Program-made: the position numbers and the translations under genes
Assembly: GCF_003473485.1 (NCBI RefSeq)
Contig: NC_053048.1
Location: forward strand, 52,077,755 to 52,141,754
Length of the DNA: 64,000 nt
Reading direction: 5' to 3'
Origin: Medicago truncatula
Lineage: Eukaryota > Streptophyta > Magnoliopsida > Fabales > Fabaceae
Shown: piece after piece, positions 24,068 through 36,688 of the stretch
Position numbering within the stretch: the stretch's first letter is position 1
Layout: each line of letters starts with the position of its first letter
The notes under the pieces: generated by a model
What the model was told of the DNA's origin: nothing
The model's input: only the letters and a program-made list of their open reading frames with translations
Databases searched by the model: none

Positions 24068-24617
24068 AAAGAAAACATCATTATATATAAACAACCATAT
24101 CAAAAGTTTACAATAGATTCATAATTAAATATACTCAATATTTTATGGTTTTTTCAAAGTGAAGATGGGTAAAAAAAAAATGAGATGATGTTGCATCCGA
24201 TTGTTGAAGATCAACTTGAATGTCCTCCACCTTATGTCACCTTCGAGCTCCTCAGTCTTATCTTTGTTCTCTAACCAAACCATGTCCCCTTTAATCCTCC
24301 CAGGTTGAGTTTATCTCTAGAACCCATTAATTATGTCCAGCAACTCTTTTTTATTGGACTGCTAACACCATAAAAACAAAATAAAAAAACTCAACAGGTC
24401 GATTTTGTCACCCAACCTACATTTTTATCATCAAACTCTAACCGAATCAACTCGGTTGTGAATATGTTTTGGGCTAGATTTTTCATTCTTTTCAAGTATT
24501 TTTTAAACAAATTTTTCTATAAGAATGTTATATTGTTTGTTTCATTGAAAATGATAAAAGTTTAAACGTCACAAACATCTATACTTTGTCAAAAAAAATC
24601 TATACATAAAATTTTAA

Positions 24618-25863
24618 GACTTAATTGTTATTTTAGTCCTTTAACTAATTTTTTGGTATCGGTTTGGTCCCATAACTAAAAAAAGGTCCGTTTTGGTATT
24701 TTAACTTTTGCTCCGTTACATGTTTTGGTCTTTTCCGTTAATTTTATTCAAAAAAACGTTAGGATTTATTTTCTTCATCTTCTCCATCTCAATCCTTCAT
24801 CTCCTTCAACTATTTCTGGAAAAATAATAGGAAGAACAACAACAATAGCATCAACTAAATTAAGCAGCAACAACAACAATTTTGGTATCATCATCATCAT
24901 GAAGTAACCCATAAATCCTCTCATACAGCAACAAAATCAAATAATAGTAGCAACAACAATTTCGGTATCATGATCATCCTCTCATACAAAAAACCCTCAT
25001 AAAACATCTTCATCCTCATGAAATAATCCATAAAACCCATAAAAGAAAATCCAAAGCTTTTGCAACAACAACAATTTCAGACCCATTTCACAATAATCCC
25101 AAATTTTTAAACTTTCTTTCATATTATTCAAAACCAAGAACAAAATTAATAAATGGTAGCTAAAAAACAAAAATCTCAGACCCATTCATCAATTTCCCCA
25201 AAAAAAATTCTTCGAAAATTTAAAAGGAAAGACAGTTCCGCAGATCCATAACAATGGGTGTGATTTTCTCGTTGTTGTTGTCCTTTAAGCTGATTTGATT
25301 CAGAAGATCCAAAATTGGGAAGAGTGAGGTGAACATGTTGAAGTATTGTCCCTTGTGAACAAACATCTGAAACAAAAATCCAGATACAGTAAAAATTGCC
25401 ACAACAAGGAAATTGTTTATGTTGTTTTCTGGGATTGTGTTTGAAACGAAGATGATGATAATTTTGTGTTTGGCAAAGAGTGAAATAGAGGAATATGGGT
25501 ATTAGATTGGAGCAAAAAAAAATGAGAAAAAGGGGAAGAGAGGGTTTGGATTTGAGTTAACCCTTTCACAACAATTAAATGAATTTGGGAGAAAAATAAA
25601 GTTAGGGTTTGAATAACATTCATGTGAGTCAATTCTGAATTTTTCTCATGAGTTTTTTTATGAAGGTAGCATGAAGATGATGAAGAAGGGGGAATGAAGA
25701 TGAAGTTGATGTAAACCCTAACGTTTTTTTTGAATAAAATTAACGGAAAGGACCAAAACAAGTAACTGAGCAAAAGTTAAAATACCAAAACGGACCTTTT
25801 TTTAGTTATGGGACCAAACTGATACCAAACAATTAGTTAAGGGACTAAAATAGCAATTAAGCC
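24618..25863. mobile_element. Mutator-like non-autonomous element, 1246 bp, perfect 9-bp TSD
   Basis: Terminal inverted repeats of about 150 bases (from 24618 and back from 25863) share GRCTTAATTGYTATTTTAGT and a second block reading GGTCCGTTTTGGTATTTTAA. The flanking AAATTTTAA is exact on both sides (24609-24617 and 25864-25872). The interior has open frames on the minus strand (25220-25402 and 25417-25773), but these are low-complexity or TIR-derived and show no transposase. It is a non-autonomous MULE, possibly carrying non-transposon DNA. Confidence 0.85.
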
Positions 25864-26059
25864 AAATTTTAATTAAAACCTAACTAATTTTAATTAAAAT
25901 ATAAATTTAAAAAAATATATTGTCTGTAATTTGCATGTGTTAGCATAATAAAGAAATTAGATATTTGTGTCTGTCTTACGTGTATTTATAATACTATATA
26001 TAAAGAGAAGAATACATGAGTTTTGATATGTTTTTTCCTCACGTATTTTACCCTTCATT

Positions 26060-26400
26060 TAAACTGTCAGAGTGGCATCAGGTCAAACTCAGTGATCCCT
26101 TGGTGCCTCAATAACAGGTGGCAGAATTGTATAATTAGGCTTAAAAGTATGAGATTTTTTGTATCACACATCTATAGGGAAGGGAATGTTTGTGCTGATA
26201 GCTTGCAAACCTGAGTCTTTCTTTTTCTTCTTTTCAGTTATTTTGGACTGATATTATCTCTGATTTCATTACGGGAGAGTACATTTGAAATAGGTTGGGT
26301 ATGCCTGATTTTCGATTTAACATCTTTTGAAAAGGTTTTGGTATAGCCCCCTTTGCTATCTTGTACTTTTTTTGTTTAATGAATTGATGCTCTTTGCATA
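26060..26400 (+). pseudogene. C-terminal RNase H remnant of a non-LTR-type element
   Basis: In one frame this reads VIPWCLNNRWQNC then MRFFVSHIYREGNVCADSLQ, the C-terminal end of the plant RNase H (RVT_3) domain: a WxxRWxNC-like helix then the VSHIYREGNxCAD strand. After a stop the DNA keeps similarity to typical downstream coding (RLGMPDFRFNI, then FGIAPFAI). No N-terminal half or reverse transcriptase is present, so it is a truncated relic. Confidence 0.7.
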
Positions 26401-26437
26401 TGTTTAAAAAAAAAAATATATCGTCCTTGTAAGCTTA

Positions 26438-26506
26438 ACTCAATTGGTATGAACAATGCATAATATATGCAAGGTCGGGGTTCAAACCCCGACCACCACA
26501 AAAAAA
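26438..26506 (+). repeat. tRNA-related repeat, copy 1
   Basis: An A-box-like AGCTTAACTCAATTGGTA is followed by a strong B box in GGGGTTCAAACCCCG and the tail ACCACCACAAAAA. No acceptor stem pairs, so this is a tRNA-derived repeat and not a tRNA gene. A reverse-orientation relative lies at 48045-48120. Confidence 0.6.
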
Positions 26507-26705
26507 CTATCACATTTACAATTTTATCCTTTAATAATATTATTTTAAATTTTAATTAAAAAAATAAATACCATTAAAATATGAATATCCTACTATGATA
26601 GGAACAATATAATATATGTGAATGGATAATAATTTTTGGCTGAGTTTTTCTCCTTTTCAATTTTACCCTTAAATAAATTTTCTTCTATATTGTTGATTCC
26701 CATGA

Positions 26706-26776
26706 GTTTAACTTAGTTAATAGCAATAATGCATATAATATATGCAAGGTCCGGGTTTAAACCTCGACCACCACAA
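26706..26776 (+). repeat. tRNA-related repeat, copy 2
   Basis: It has the same architecture as the copy about 270 bases upstream: GTTTAACTTAGTTAATAG, then ATATATGCAAGGTC and a decayed B box GGGTTTAAACC, ending ACCACCACAAAA. The A-rich tail is retained. Divergence suggests an older insertion. Confidence 0.55.
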
Positions 26777-26859
26777 AAAAAAAATATTATTGTTATAAGA
26801 TAAAAGTTTATATTATATTTGTTAAAATTTGTTGTTATTAAAAAAGATAACTCTCATAA

Positions 26860-26952
26860 ACATAGCTCAGTTGGTAGGACGATACATTATTTTATGCAGA
26901 GGCTGAAATTCGAACCGTGCACACCCAACTTCACTAAGCTACCTGACCACAA
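26860..26952 (+). repeat. tRNA-related repeat, copy 3
   Basis: The A box is nearly perfect (TAGCTCAGTTGGTAGGACG) and a B-box-like AAATTCGAACC follows about 45 bases later, then a poly(A) tail. It is close to a tRNA 5' half, but the sequence between the boxes (CATTATTTTATGCAGAGG) does not give an anticodon arm and the ends do not pair. It is therefore treated as a SINE-like repeat. Confidence 0.55.
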
Positions 26953-27039
26953 AAAAAAAAACATATTTTGTTTCTTTCAAAAAGATAAGCATGTTTGTTG
27001 GGTTTGTTATACTTTTTTTTGTTTAATAAATGCTTTCGT

Positions 27040-27260
27040 CCCTTAACTTATTTTTGGTTTTCATTTTGGTCCTCTACTATAAAGTGTCTCAATTTAATCC
27101 CATAAATTTTCCTCCGTTTACTAACGTAGTCATATCCGTTAATTTTTTAATATCTAAATTTTTAGATGTGATTTTAATCATTTGATTACATGTCAATTTA
27201 TATGTAAGAGTGATTTTTTTAACTTTTCTTCATCTTCTCTCTTCTTCTTCCTCATTTCTT
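27040..27260 (+). repeat. Single MULE-like terminus next to the cap methyltransferase promoter
   Basis: The phrases CCCTTAACTTATTTTTGG, TTTTGGTCCTCTACTA and AATCCCATAAATTTTCC are typical of one arm of legume Mutator-like elements, as in the element ending at 25863. No inverted partner was found before the gene at 27937, so only one end remains or the other is too diverged. The following 27240-27800 includes a GC-richer stretch with a CGCCGCAA/TTGCGGCG hairpin (27504-27534). Confidence 0.4.
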
Positions 27261-27936
27261 CATTAACTTTTTTTCCAGATTTTTTTCTTTCCAAAAACTT
27301 AAACCCATTCTCTGTAATTGAAACTTAAATTCACAAAAAATTCAAACCTTAGATTTACAACATCACAAAAAAATCAGTAATTAAAATATCTGAAAAATGA
27401 AATCTGAGTTCCATCAAGTCACCACAACACAGAAGAAAGAATAATTCTTCCTAATCTCTTTAACCCCTTTAAATCCCCCATTAACCCCTCAATCAACCAC
27501 AAACGCCGCAAACTCAACCACCACTGTTGCGGCGACGACGACGACAACAACCACCACCGCCGCCGTTAATCCTCCAACCAAACCGCACCTCAATTGTTGT
27601 GACTATTTTATTTTATAGTAAACTTTTCTTCAATTTTTTCACACCGTAAAAACAGATACTCCCTACCGCTCCCCGCCACAAATCACCGGCTGCAGCCTCC
27701 CAAGCGCCACCACAGACCCCACACCCTTCTCCCTCACTCACGCAAACCGCGAACGTTCCTTCTTTCTCGCGCGTGAAACCTCCAAAAGTAACATAGCATC
27801 AACACAGGTAATTGAATCTTCCCAAAATCTCTATTGTGCATTTTTAGGGTTTTTGGATTTCTCAATTGTTTATATCTCTATTCAATTGATTACGCAATTC
27901 GGACTAGGCTTAATATATTTAATTATTGCAGGTCTT

Positions 27937-30900
27937 ATGAAACGAGGATACCGAGAATCTCCTTCAAGCTCATTTGGTCAACCTCATTCTAAACCTAGAC
28001 ATAATTCTCAAGGTACTGCTCTTTGCACCTCCCATTTTTGCTACTATAGTTGTTAAAAAAAAGTATCAGATTGAGCTTTGCTGAATTAATAATTTAATGT
28101 ATATCAAAGTTCTCCTAATTTTGTAATACTAAGTTTCTGCATATGAATTGTTTGTATCACTCAATATTTTAAAGTAAAAACAAGGATTTTAAGCAAAGGT
28201 CTGATACTGCAATTTGGACCGTGGCATAACGGTTTTTTTGTGTTGCCAAAACCTCAACGCTGCCGTGATTGAGGCTGCAACGGTTGCATTTAACTGCAAT
28301 TCTCTACCATTTCGAGGATCGTGACGCGATTGTAAGCGTTACTGCAACCACTATTTGAAATACTAGAAAGAACTAGAAGTAGATAGCTTCTACGTCGTAC
28401 AAACTTTATGACGAGTTACCAATTACCATATTTGTAGCATGTGTGCTTTTCTTTCCTTTTTCCTGGTGAAAGCTTACACTAGTTTTGTTTAGGTGATGAA
28501 AATTTCCTGGAGGATGAAAGCACAAAGAATTACGCTCGGAAAGTAGCTGATCATTATAGTGCAAGGTCCAACCAGACCCTGGAAGAACGAGAAGCTAGTC
28601 CAATAATTCATTTGAAGAAACTTAATAATTGGGTATGTGAGTATTCTGTTGTATATGATTTTGTTGTCACCAGTGTTGCATGATTTTTGTAATAAATGTA
28701 GTTCTATTATATAACAGATTAAGAGTGTCTTAATTCAACTCTATGCTTGCCGAGGAGATGCAGTACTTGACCTTGCCTGTGGCAAGGTAGGTGTTAATGG
28801 TTTTCAGCTCTTGTTTATATACGGCAACTCATCCCCAATTTCTTGGCTTACCTTTCATTTTTTCTTTTCACCAGGGTGGTGATCTTATCAAATGGGACAA
28901 GGCCAAAATTGGATATTATGTTGGTATTGACATTGCTGAAGGTTCAGTAAGTGTTAAAATTTTCTGTACTGGTTTTCCTTATCCTGTTTGTTTATATAAC
29001 CACTTCCTTCAAATCATACTAACATGCATTTAAATAAATATTTTTCAACACAATCTTTCAAGTCATTTCTAGATAACAAATTATGGATACACTTTTAACT
29101 GAACCCTGTATTTTTCATTCTATTAACAAGTCTTCTTGCTTAGTAAACAACACTATTTCTATTTCAAATTGTAAAACATTGATATAAATTTTTATGTCCT
29201 TGCTAGTGGCAGTAAATTTGCCAATGTAACTATATATTCCCCTAATTCTAGGGAAACATTGTTTTCCAAGCTATTTGCCATTGCCATATATTTGTAGTCT
29301 AAGCTCAACAATCTGTGCAGATCAAAGATTGCCGTACCCGTTACAATGGTGATGCCGACCATCATCAGCGACGTAAGAAGTTTACATTTCCTGCTCGCCT
29401 CTTATGTGGAGATTGTTATGAGGTGATTACTATTTTTATTAAAAATCTTTAATTTTATGCTTGGTAAATTTATGTTTTATAGTTAACATTCAATCTCGGT
29501 TTATACATTACTCATAGACATTCACAATCTTTGGCAACAAATTGAAAAGGGTATGAAAATGAGAAGATATTGCAAAAATAGATGGAATATTAGATTTACA
29601 ACTTTTTCTCTTTCTGTCAAATTCCTTTTTCTCAAAACCACTCTATACAAAATGATTGTAATTGTGCATTGGTAAACTTAAAGAAGATTTTGACACATAC
29701 TGCGTCGTTTTTGATAAATTTTCTCTTTCTCTGTTATTGTTTTTCTTCTGAATGTACAAGTGTTGTTAGCATACTGTACCTCCATACCTCTTGACATGGC
29801 AACTTCAAAACCAGAAAATTATAACTTTTAAATGTTTAGTCACCTAGAGAAAGTGATCCAATTTTCAGCTTCGATAAGGATTTATGTATTTTTTTTAGTG
29901 TTAATAGTATGTTCATGTCATTTACAATTTCAGGTTCGCTTGGACAAAGTTCTTGCGGAAGATGCTCCTTTTGATATCTGTAGTTGTCAGGTAAATAATG
30001 GACTCTTTTGTTAATATACATCATTCATGTATTTACGCAGGGATAAAAAAAGATGTGTGCTACTAGTAAATGTGATATCTATAGAAGCAGTCTCTCGCAG
30101 AAACTACCTTGTTGCACTGCATCAACTTTTGTTCCATATTCTTGTTAAATATCTGTACATTTCTTTTATTGCACTCTTCGCATCTAGATTTGTTCTCGCG
30201 AAGTCCCTGTTCTACAACGATTCCCTAATACAAATGAAAAGAAACGTGTTAATGCAGTTATATGTCTACCATTTATATTTAGATTCTTGATATGACAGAC
30301 ATTTTTTCTCTTTCAAATATCAAAATCACCATCCTGTTTTGTCGGTACAACTTACAAATAATATTGCCATACTGTTTCGTTTACGTTCTTTTAGCTTAGT
30401 ACATTCAACTCACAAACTTATTTGCATCTTGAAAGTGTTGATTTCTAATTTGTGAAACATTTTAAATGCTGCAGTTTGCGTTGCATTACTCCTGGTCTAC
30501 AGAGGCACGTGCTCGGCAAGCATTAGCTAATGTGTCAGCTTTACTTCGTCCAGGAGGCGTTTTCATCGGAACTATGCCAGATGCCAATGTGATTACCAAG
30601 AAGCTTAGAGAAGGTTTTTAATGCACATACAATTTTAATTACTATTCTTTCAAAATAAATTTAGCTATTGATGAAGCTATATGACATCAATTGATCCATG
30701 TAGCTGACCTCATTTAGTTACATTGTGATTGTTGTTGTTTGGAAACAAATCTGATGGAAATCTGATGTGAATATGCAGCTGAAGGGTTGACCTTTGGTAA
30801 TAGTGTCTACTCGGTTTGGTTTGACGAAGAATTTTCTGATAAAGTAATTTTACGCTCCTGATCATCCTGCTTTATCATTTTTTATAGCATGAGTCTACAT

Positions 30901-33167
30901 CTAACCAAATTTCTCATGTGATTCAGAAATTTAAATCATCCCATCCCTTTGGAATTAAGTACACGTTCCATTTGGAGGTATGGTTTCTTTTTACTCTTCA
31001 AATTTTTTCTAAGCATCTAATAGTTCTTTCCCTATAACACATGACTGATTGGGAGATTGCATGTCAAATTACTTTAGGATGCATGACCACAAGAATTCTT
31101 ACATATGAAGTTAGCATTTTTTTTATTTTTTGAAGTAGCCAAATTAGTCCATCGAGGAGAATTGAACATGAGACCTTGTGAGAAGAAGAGCACACTCCAA
31201 GGTCCCAAGCCAAAACTCCTAGCCCAACCCAAGTGGGTTTGAGTTTGCATTGAGCAACACATTTGTTACTTGTTTAGTACCATTTTGCTCTTTTGCACAT
31301 TTTAAACTATAGGAATGTAAACGAGTCGGGCTGAACCATGTACTTGAAGCTTGAGTTGATTTGTAAAATAAAATAGGTGGCTTAAGCTTAGTTCATTTAT
31401 TCAAACGAGTCCAACTAAAAGTTTAAGTTTGACTTGTTAAAAAGAGTAAAGTTTGAGCTTGACTCATTTATTTAAACGAGCCTAGCTATTTTTTATATTA
31501 TTTTAGACCATTACATTTTCATTTCATAACCCAGTAAATAAAAAATTCATAACTTATTTACCGTAAAAAATAAACTTCAAAATTAGTTTTAATACTCTTA
31601 ACTTCTTAAGCTCTGAATGGGTACTTCGAAGTTCTTGTCATATTTGTACCGGGTACCGTACCTATACCTGATACTCTTCTTTTTTTATAAACTGATGCAA
31701 AAGCAGCATACCATTAGATCAAAAAATCAAAAGCATCATACCATATGATGCAAGAGCATCATACCTGATACTCTTCTGGTACAAGTACTGAATACATACC
31801 AAAATCTATTTTTTTACTATATAAATCACAATTCCCTGACTCGTGCTATGTTATTATTATCTTCTTTCTATCCAAATTTTTTTATTCTATATATTTATTT
31901 CCAAATTCTATTTTGATTTATGATGTAAATTACAACACTTCTTTGTATATTTTTAATTTACCCACACCTTAGTTTTTGTAGAAATCCCGTGTTGTACCTG
32001 TATGACCATATACATGCGACGTAGATCTTAAGGCTCAATAAAGCTCTATTATTTCCAAAACAATAAATCAATATTATCAATTTATTGGTGGAGCAGTTCA
32101 TTTCATAATGTTTATCATAATATCATCAATTTATTTTGGGCTTAGTTATTTTGTCTTGGGTTGAGGAGCGAGAGCCTTAGTAAGTATATATAATCGAACT
32201 ATTCACGAGTCTTTAATGTCAGCCTGTAACGCTTGAACTTGATTCATACCAATAGTCGAGCTCAATCTCAAATTTAGGTTAACGAGCTTAGCCAAACATT
32301 TAACTATCCGTGTTCGAAGAGATACAAGTAGCTAAGTTCATTTACACCCTTATTTTTAAAACTTATGCCCCCATTTAAGACATTACCTTTTGTTGTAGGA
32401 TGCTGTTGATTGTCCTGAATGGATTGTCCCCTTTCACGTATTCAAGTCATTAGCTGAAGAGGTATATATTACTGCCTGTGAAACTGCAAAATTTCACCTA
32501 ATCCCACCTTCAACTTCTAAAACTAAAATTTCTAGACTTTCGCATTTGATTAAATTTTGCAGTATGATTTTGAGCTTGTTTTCGCAAAGAACTCGCATGA
32601 ATTTGTCCACGAGTATATGAAACGAACCGAATTTGTGGACCTCATGCAAAGACTTGGTGCGTTGGGGGATGGCAACCAAGATCAAGGTATAACCATTTGT
32701 GCTTATGCTTTTTCAATTTCCATTAAACTTTATTAAACATCACTTTTCCTTCTCAATTAAAGTGTGTCTGGTGTCTGACACCGAGACGACACTGACGATA
32801 TACTCAATTATTTGATGTTTTCAAATTATTACCGGTGTCAACGTGTTAGTGTCATGTTCGATATCCGTTATATGTCAATAATTTATAGGTTAAGTGACAT
32901 TTCTTTTTCAGGGACACTATCGGCTGATGAATGGGAAGCAGCGTATTTATACATGTCATTTGTATTGAGAAAGGTCAGTAGCAAAGTAATTGACTTGACT
33001 GATTCTTGTTAATATTTTATCATTTGTCAATTTGTTGGTTGAAATCGGTTTTTCTTGTAAACCAACAGCGAGGTCAACCTGACAAAAACCGAGTGAGTGG
33101 CAGAAAAGATCGAGGATTGATGCATATTACAGAGGAAGACATAACATATATCGGCAATGACTTTTGA
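27937..33167 (+). CDS. mRNA cap guanine-N7 methyltransferase
   Basis: Thirteen coding exons splice in frame to 372 residues: 27937-28012, 28493-28632, 28718-28786, 28875-28946, 29321-29422, 29934-29990, 30475-30613, 30779-30843, 30927-30977, 32399-32461, 32563-32686, 32912-32973, 33069-33167. A GT-AG intron (27808-27931) also splits the 5' leader, 5 nt before the ATG. The enzyme transfers a methyl group from S-adenosylmethionine to N7 of the cap guanine, in the nucleus. Visible marks: the SAM motif LDLACGKGGD at residues 89-98 (VGIDIAEGS follows), the FALHYS block at 173-178, and RPGGVFIGTMPD. Length and sequence match Arabidopsis At3g20650 (about 370 aa), the single-domain cap methyltransferase that works with a separate triphosphatase/guanylyltransferase. 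Intron 9 is unusually long (1421 bp) and repeat-filled. No TATA box is evident, as is common for housekeeping genes. Confidence 0.95.
28200..28380. repeat. GC-richer repeat in intron 1 of the cap methyltransferase gene
   Basis: The segment around CGTGGCATAACGG, CTGCCGTGATTGAGGCTGC and GATCGTGACGCGATTG has CpG-rich words unlike the flanking intron. Such 'GCGGT/ACCGC'-type blocks are found in dispersed legume repeats. Boundaries and class are not resolved. Confidence 0.35.
31118..32360. repeat. Repeat-filled part of intron 9
   Basis: The large intron holds at least two insertions. About 31118-31262 resembles a reverse-oriented tRNA-related repeat (GAATTGAACATGAGACCTTG). About 31310-32340 is a diverged dispersed repeat with recurrent GAGCTT/CGAGTC words and two copies of ATACCTGATACTCTTCT (about 31663 and 31763). 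It has no coding potential and presumably expanded the intron to 1421 bp. Confidence 0.5.
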
Positions 33168-36100
33168 AGGCTAAAAATAAAAAAATAAACCAAATACTTG
33201 GTTTTCTTAGAAGGTTATCGAACTAAATAGCCTGCATTGCCAATTTGTATGAGCCAGGACCATTCATCTCACGATCTTGTTGTTTAGCAAAATTTTGTTG
33301 AATTTTTTAGGTTGGTAATTAGCAATTAAAGTAAATTTTCTGCCATAGAACTTGTTGTGTTAAATAAGACAGTGTAATTTACAAACACATACTAATGCCA
33401 AGGGAATGTCTTATTTGCATTTTATTACAAACTTTCGAAAACTGAGATAAAGTGGAAAGAAAGGGGATAATTTCAAAATTATCTGTAAAAATAAAATTTT
33501 ATCCTCTGTAGGCTCTTATGGCATGGGAGTTGCAAGTTTGATTTCTAAATCAGGTGGTGCACTTTGAGGTTTACAAATTTGAGAACTGAATATTGAGAAT
33601 GCGGAAGAAAATTTATCCTTTCAGCAGATAACGTATGCAGTCAAATTTTGTTCCTGATAATCGACCAAAAGCTTCAATTGGTTCAGAAAATGCTTCCAAT
33701 CTCGTTTTGTTACTTCCACACTCCAGCTGCGAAAATTTGTTACACAGTAAGATAGTAAAAATTTAAAAAGTTGAAAGTAATGTGTGTACCTCGTATCAAA
33801 TGCACATATATGTAATTATTTTTTATGTGGAGAGATATTTCAAATTACTTAATTAAAGAGGCTAAGAGGGTGTTTTCTGACGGATAAAATGTTTTTGAAA
33901 ATGACTTGCAACCTGAGTTGTTTTTATTGTTACAAAATATTTAGATATACCTCTCCAGTTACCCTTTCCCAAGCATTTCAAGCCCTCTATGAATTATATC
34001 CTGTGCTCCTCCTTAGTCCAAGGCAACCTGACCACAAAAACAGTATACAGTATTTTGATTTATTTTCCAAGCTACAATTCACAATTTCTAGAGATTAGTG
34101 AGTGAGTGTAAAGAAAGTCTAAAACTCCGACATCTCTATAAACAATACTTTAGTGGAATACAATCAATTGTGCGTTTTGACAAATTGAGGTTCGTACTAG
34201 CATTTTTTATTTTTATTTTTATTTTTAGTGGATAAAGTTTCTCTCTTGAGTTTAATTTTCGTTGGTTTTTGGTCCCCTAATACAAAATACTCGTGCATGA
34301 TTCATAAAGGGAGCATGCTCAACGATTAAACTCTCGCATTTTTGGTAAATTTCAACTCCCTTCACCAAATAGAGTTTTAATCAGTTGATACCATCCTTAT
34401 CCTTTGATCGACCTATAAACCACATTAACCAATAAGTTGTCTTGTATTTGTCACAAGACAAACGTTTAGTTCAAGTCTAGATACAACTTAAATTTAAAGA
34501 ATTGATCCGATCAAAATATATGATCGGTTTATGAATGAAAACAATGTGCTATACTTCTCAACTCGTTTGCCCTACTTTATATCATTTTTTGGTTAAAAAT
34601 TATAGTGGTTAGACTCACACATCTTAAGTGTGAAGAAGTAGAGAATCTCTTATTCAAACTCAAATCCTTGCATATCAATATTCTTACATTCTTACAACTA
34701 CCAATTAAGTTATTCTTGCGGGACTAATCTATATTATTTTAAGCCTAGTCAATGGTGAGCATACGTCACATCTACCTAACTTGCCTAGAACTAGAAATGG
34801 CGTGCATAAAGAAGGCCAACCGCAGAATTCATTATATATGTTCATTTGAGACCTTCACAAAAAGAAATTAATAATGTAGATAGAACGAAATGATAGTTCT
34901 TTCCACCATATAAAAATGCTAATGTTTATAGACTATAGTAAAGCTTGTCGATCTTTTTTTGGCACTCTCTTTCTCTTTTGTTTTGCTTTTTCTCCTCTTC
35001 CAAATAGTCTCTTCGAGCATCATCATAATGCAAAAAGAAAGTTGTATTCGTTTGCTAAAAATAAGATAAAGCATGAAAGTAGTACTATATAATAAACTTG
35101 CAATTGGTAAAATGACCAAGATTCTTTTCTCACTTTCTGATTTAACTTTGGAGTTTGGACATTTTGTCATATGTCCACACTTTCATGCGAATTATTCATA
35201 GCCTTCAACTTTTTCTAAAGTAGCAGGAATAAGTATAGCAAAACAAATAAGCCAAACTTATATTCCTCTATAACATATTACTATCTATTGGATTGCATCA
35301 TCAATACCCACAACCACAAGTCAAGAGACTCGTTAAGCCTCATTTTTTTTTATTTTTTTAGAATTAATATGGTTACTCGTCATGATGTTGGGATAGATAC
35401 ATTGCATATGTAACTGACTTTTGTGATTTGTTATGTGAGTATATTAGATAATATCTTGCTCCCTTTTTCCCACAATAATTATCACACTAGCTTACTATAT
35501 ATTACATTAATCTTATTATTGGTGTATATTAATATTATCATAGATGCATGCAAAAGTAGAATACATTGACTTGAAAATGATGTCTAGTAGTATATTACAA
35601 ATTAGGGGTACAACTGAAAAAAGATAATAAATATTATATTGAAAATGTCATTTTTTTCAAGACATTTTCTTTCCCCCCCTAAATGTGACACTAATTATGA
35701 AATATATAGGGATGCAAATAAATTAAAAATAATTTATTATTTTGCACTTTTAGCATTTATATCTTGTATTTTTATTTACCGTTATTAATATTGTCTTGCA
35801 TTGTTGTTAATACAATATTACTTTGATATTCTACTGAAACTCTGATAACATCTCCAATGACATCAAAGAAGGTTTCATAAGAGAGTGAATTTGAAACTCT
35901 AATGGTAACATCTTTTACATGGTAAAGTTGGTTGCATACTTGCATAGATTTTATTAAAGCAAGTTAATTAGATAAAGTAGCATTGAAATAAAAAATAATT
36001 TCATACAAATAAAAAAATAATTAAAATGTGGGCAGCTTAAGTATGATTTGTATAAGGATAAAACTCAAAATGAGTTGTAACCAAAAAAAACTAAAAATGA

Positions 36101-36688
36101 GTTACTTGAAAATAACCATTAAAGATTCTTTCTCTTCCCTTTACTCTCCTATTTACTTTACTCTATGTATGTTATGTATCAATCATCTAACGGTTGAGAT
36201 TTATGACTACGTGAGTACAATGTGTCTGCATAAAATCCAAGTCCTTTTTGAGTGACAGATATATACACCATATAGTAGCATTAACAGAATCCAGTTTAAC
36301 AGCACACATTAGTAGTATTTCATGTCTTGCATTATGTGCTGATACCAATAATAACTTTTGATACGATTGGCAAAAGAAAAAAGGTATGGTATGGGTTGGT
36401 GGGTGGCAATGCCAATTGGATTTAGCCACTTCAAAATAACATTTGTTGAATATATTCAAGTTTAATTTTCCCTATTGATATACCAACACTCTCCCAACCA
36501 TGATCAGCGTGCCTACTCCTACATGACTCAAAACTGAAAAGCTTATTTTTTTTGTCTCTCCACTCTGCACCCAACTCGAGAAGCAACAGTTTTATGGGCA
36601 CAAATCCTCTTCAAACCACTTACACTCATACTGTGTTCTAGCCATATTCTTTTTGCTTTGATTTCAGAACTCATATATATATATATAT
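33168..36688. other. Intergenic AT-rich DNA
   Basis: The first about 200 bases should be the 3' untranslated region of the cap methyltransferase gene. Beyond it no gene was recognised; the open frames at 33889-34098, 34919-35170 and 36028-36459 lack domain features and have random composition. A decayed SINE-like stretch is possible at 34560-34740. Confidence 0.45.

Noticed and set aside
25417..25773. Protein of 118 residues on the minus strand
   Set aside because: It runs through the right TIR of the MULE and is low in complexity.
26860..26952. True tRNA gene
   Set aside because: The A box is good, but acceptor and anticodon arms do not pair and the unit has a poly(A) tail, as in SINEs.
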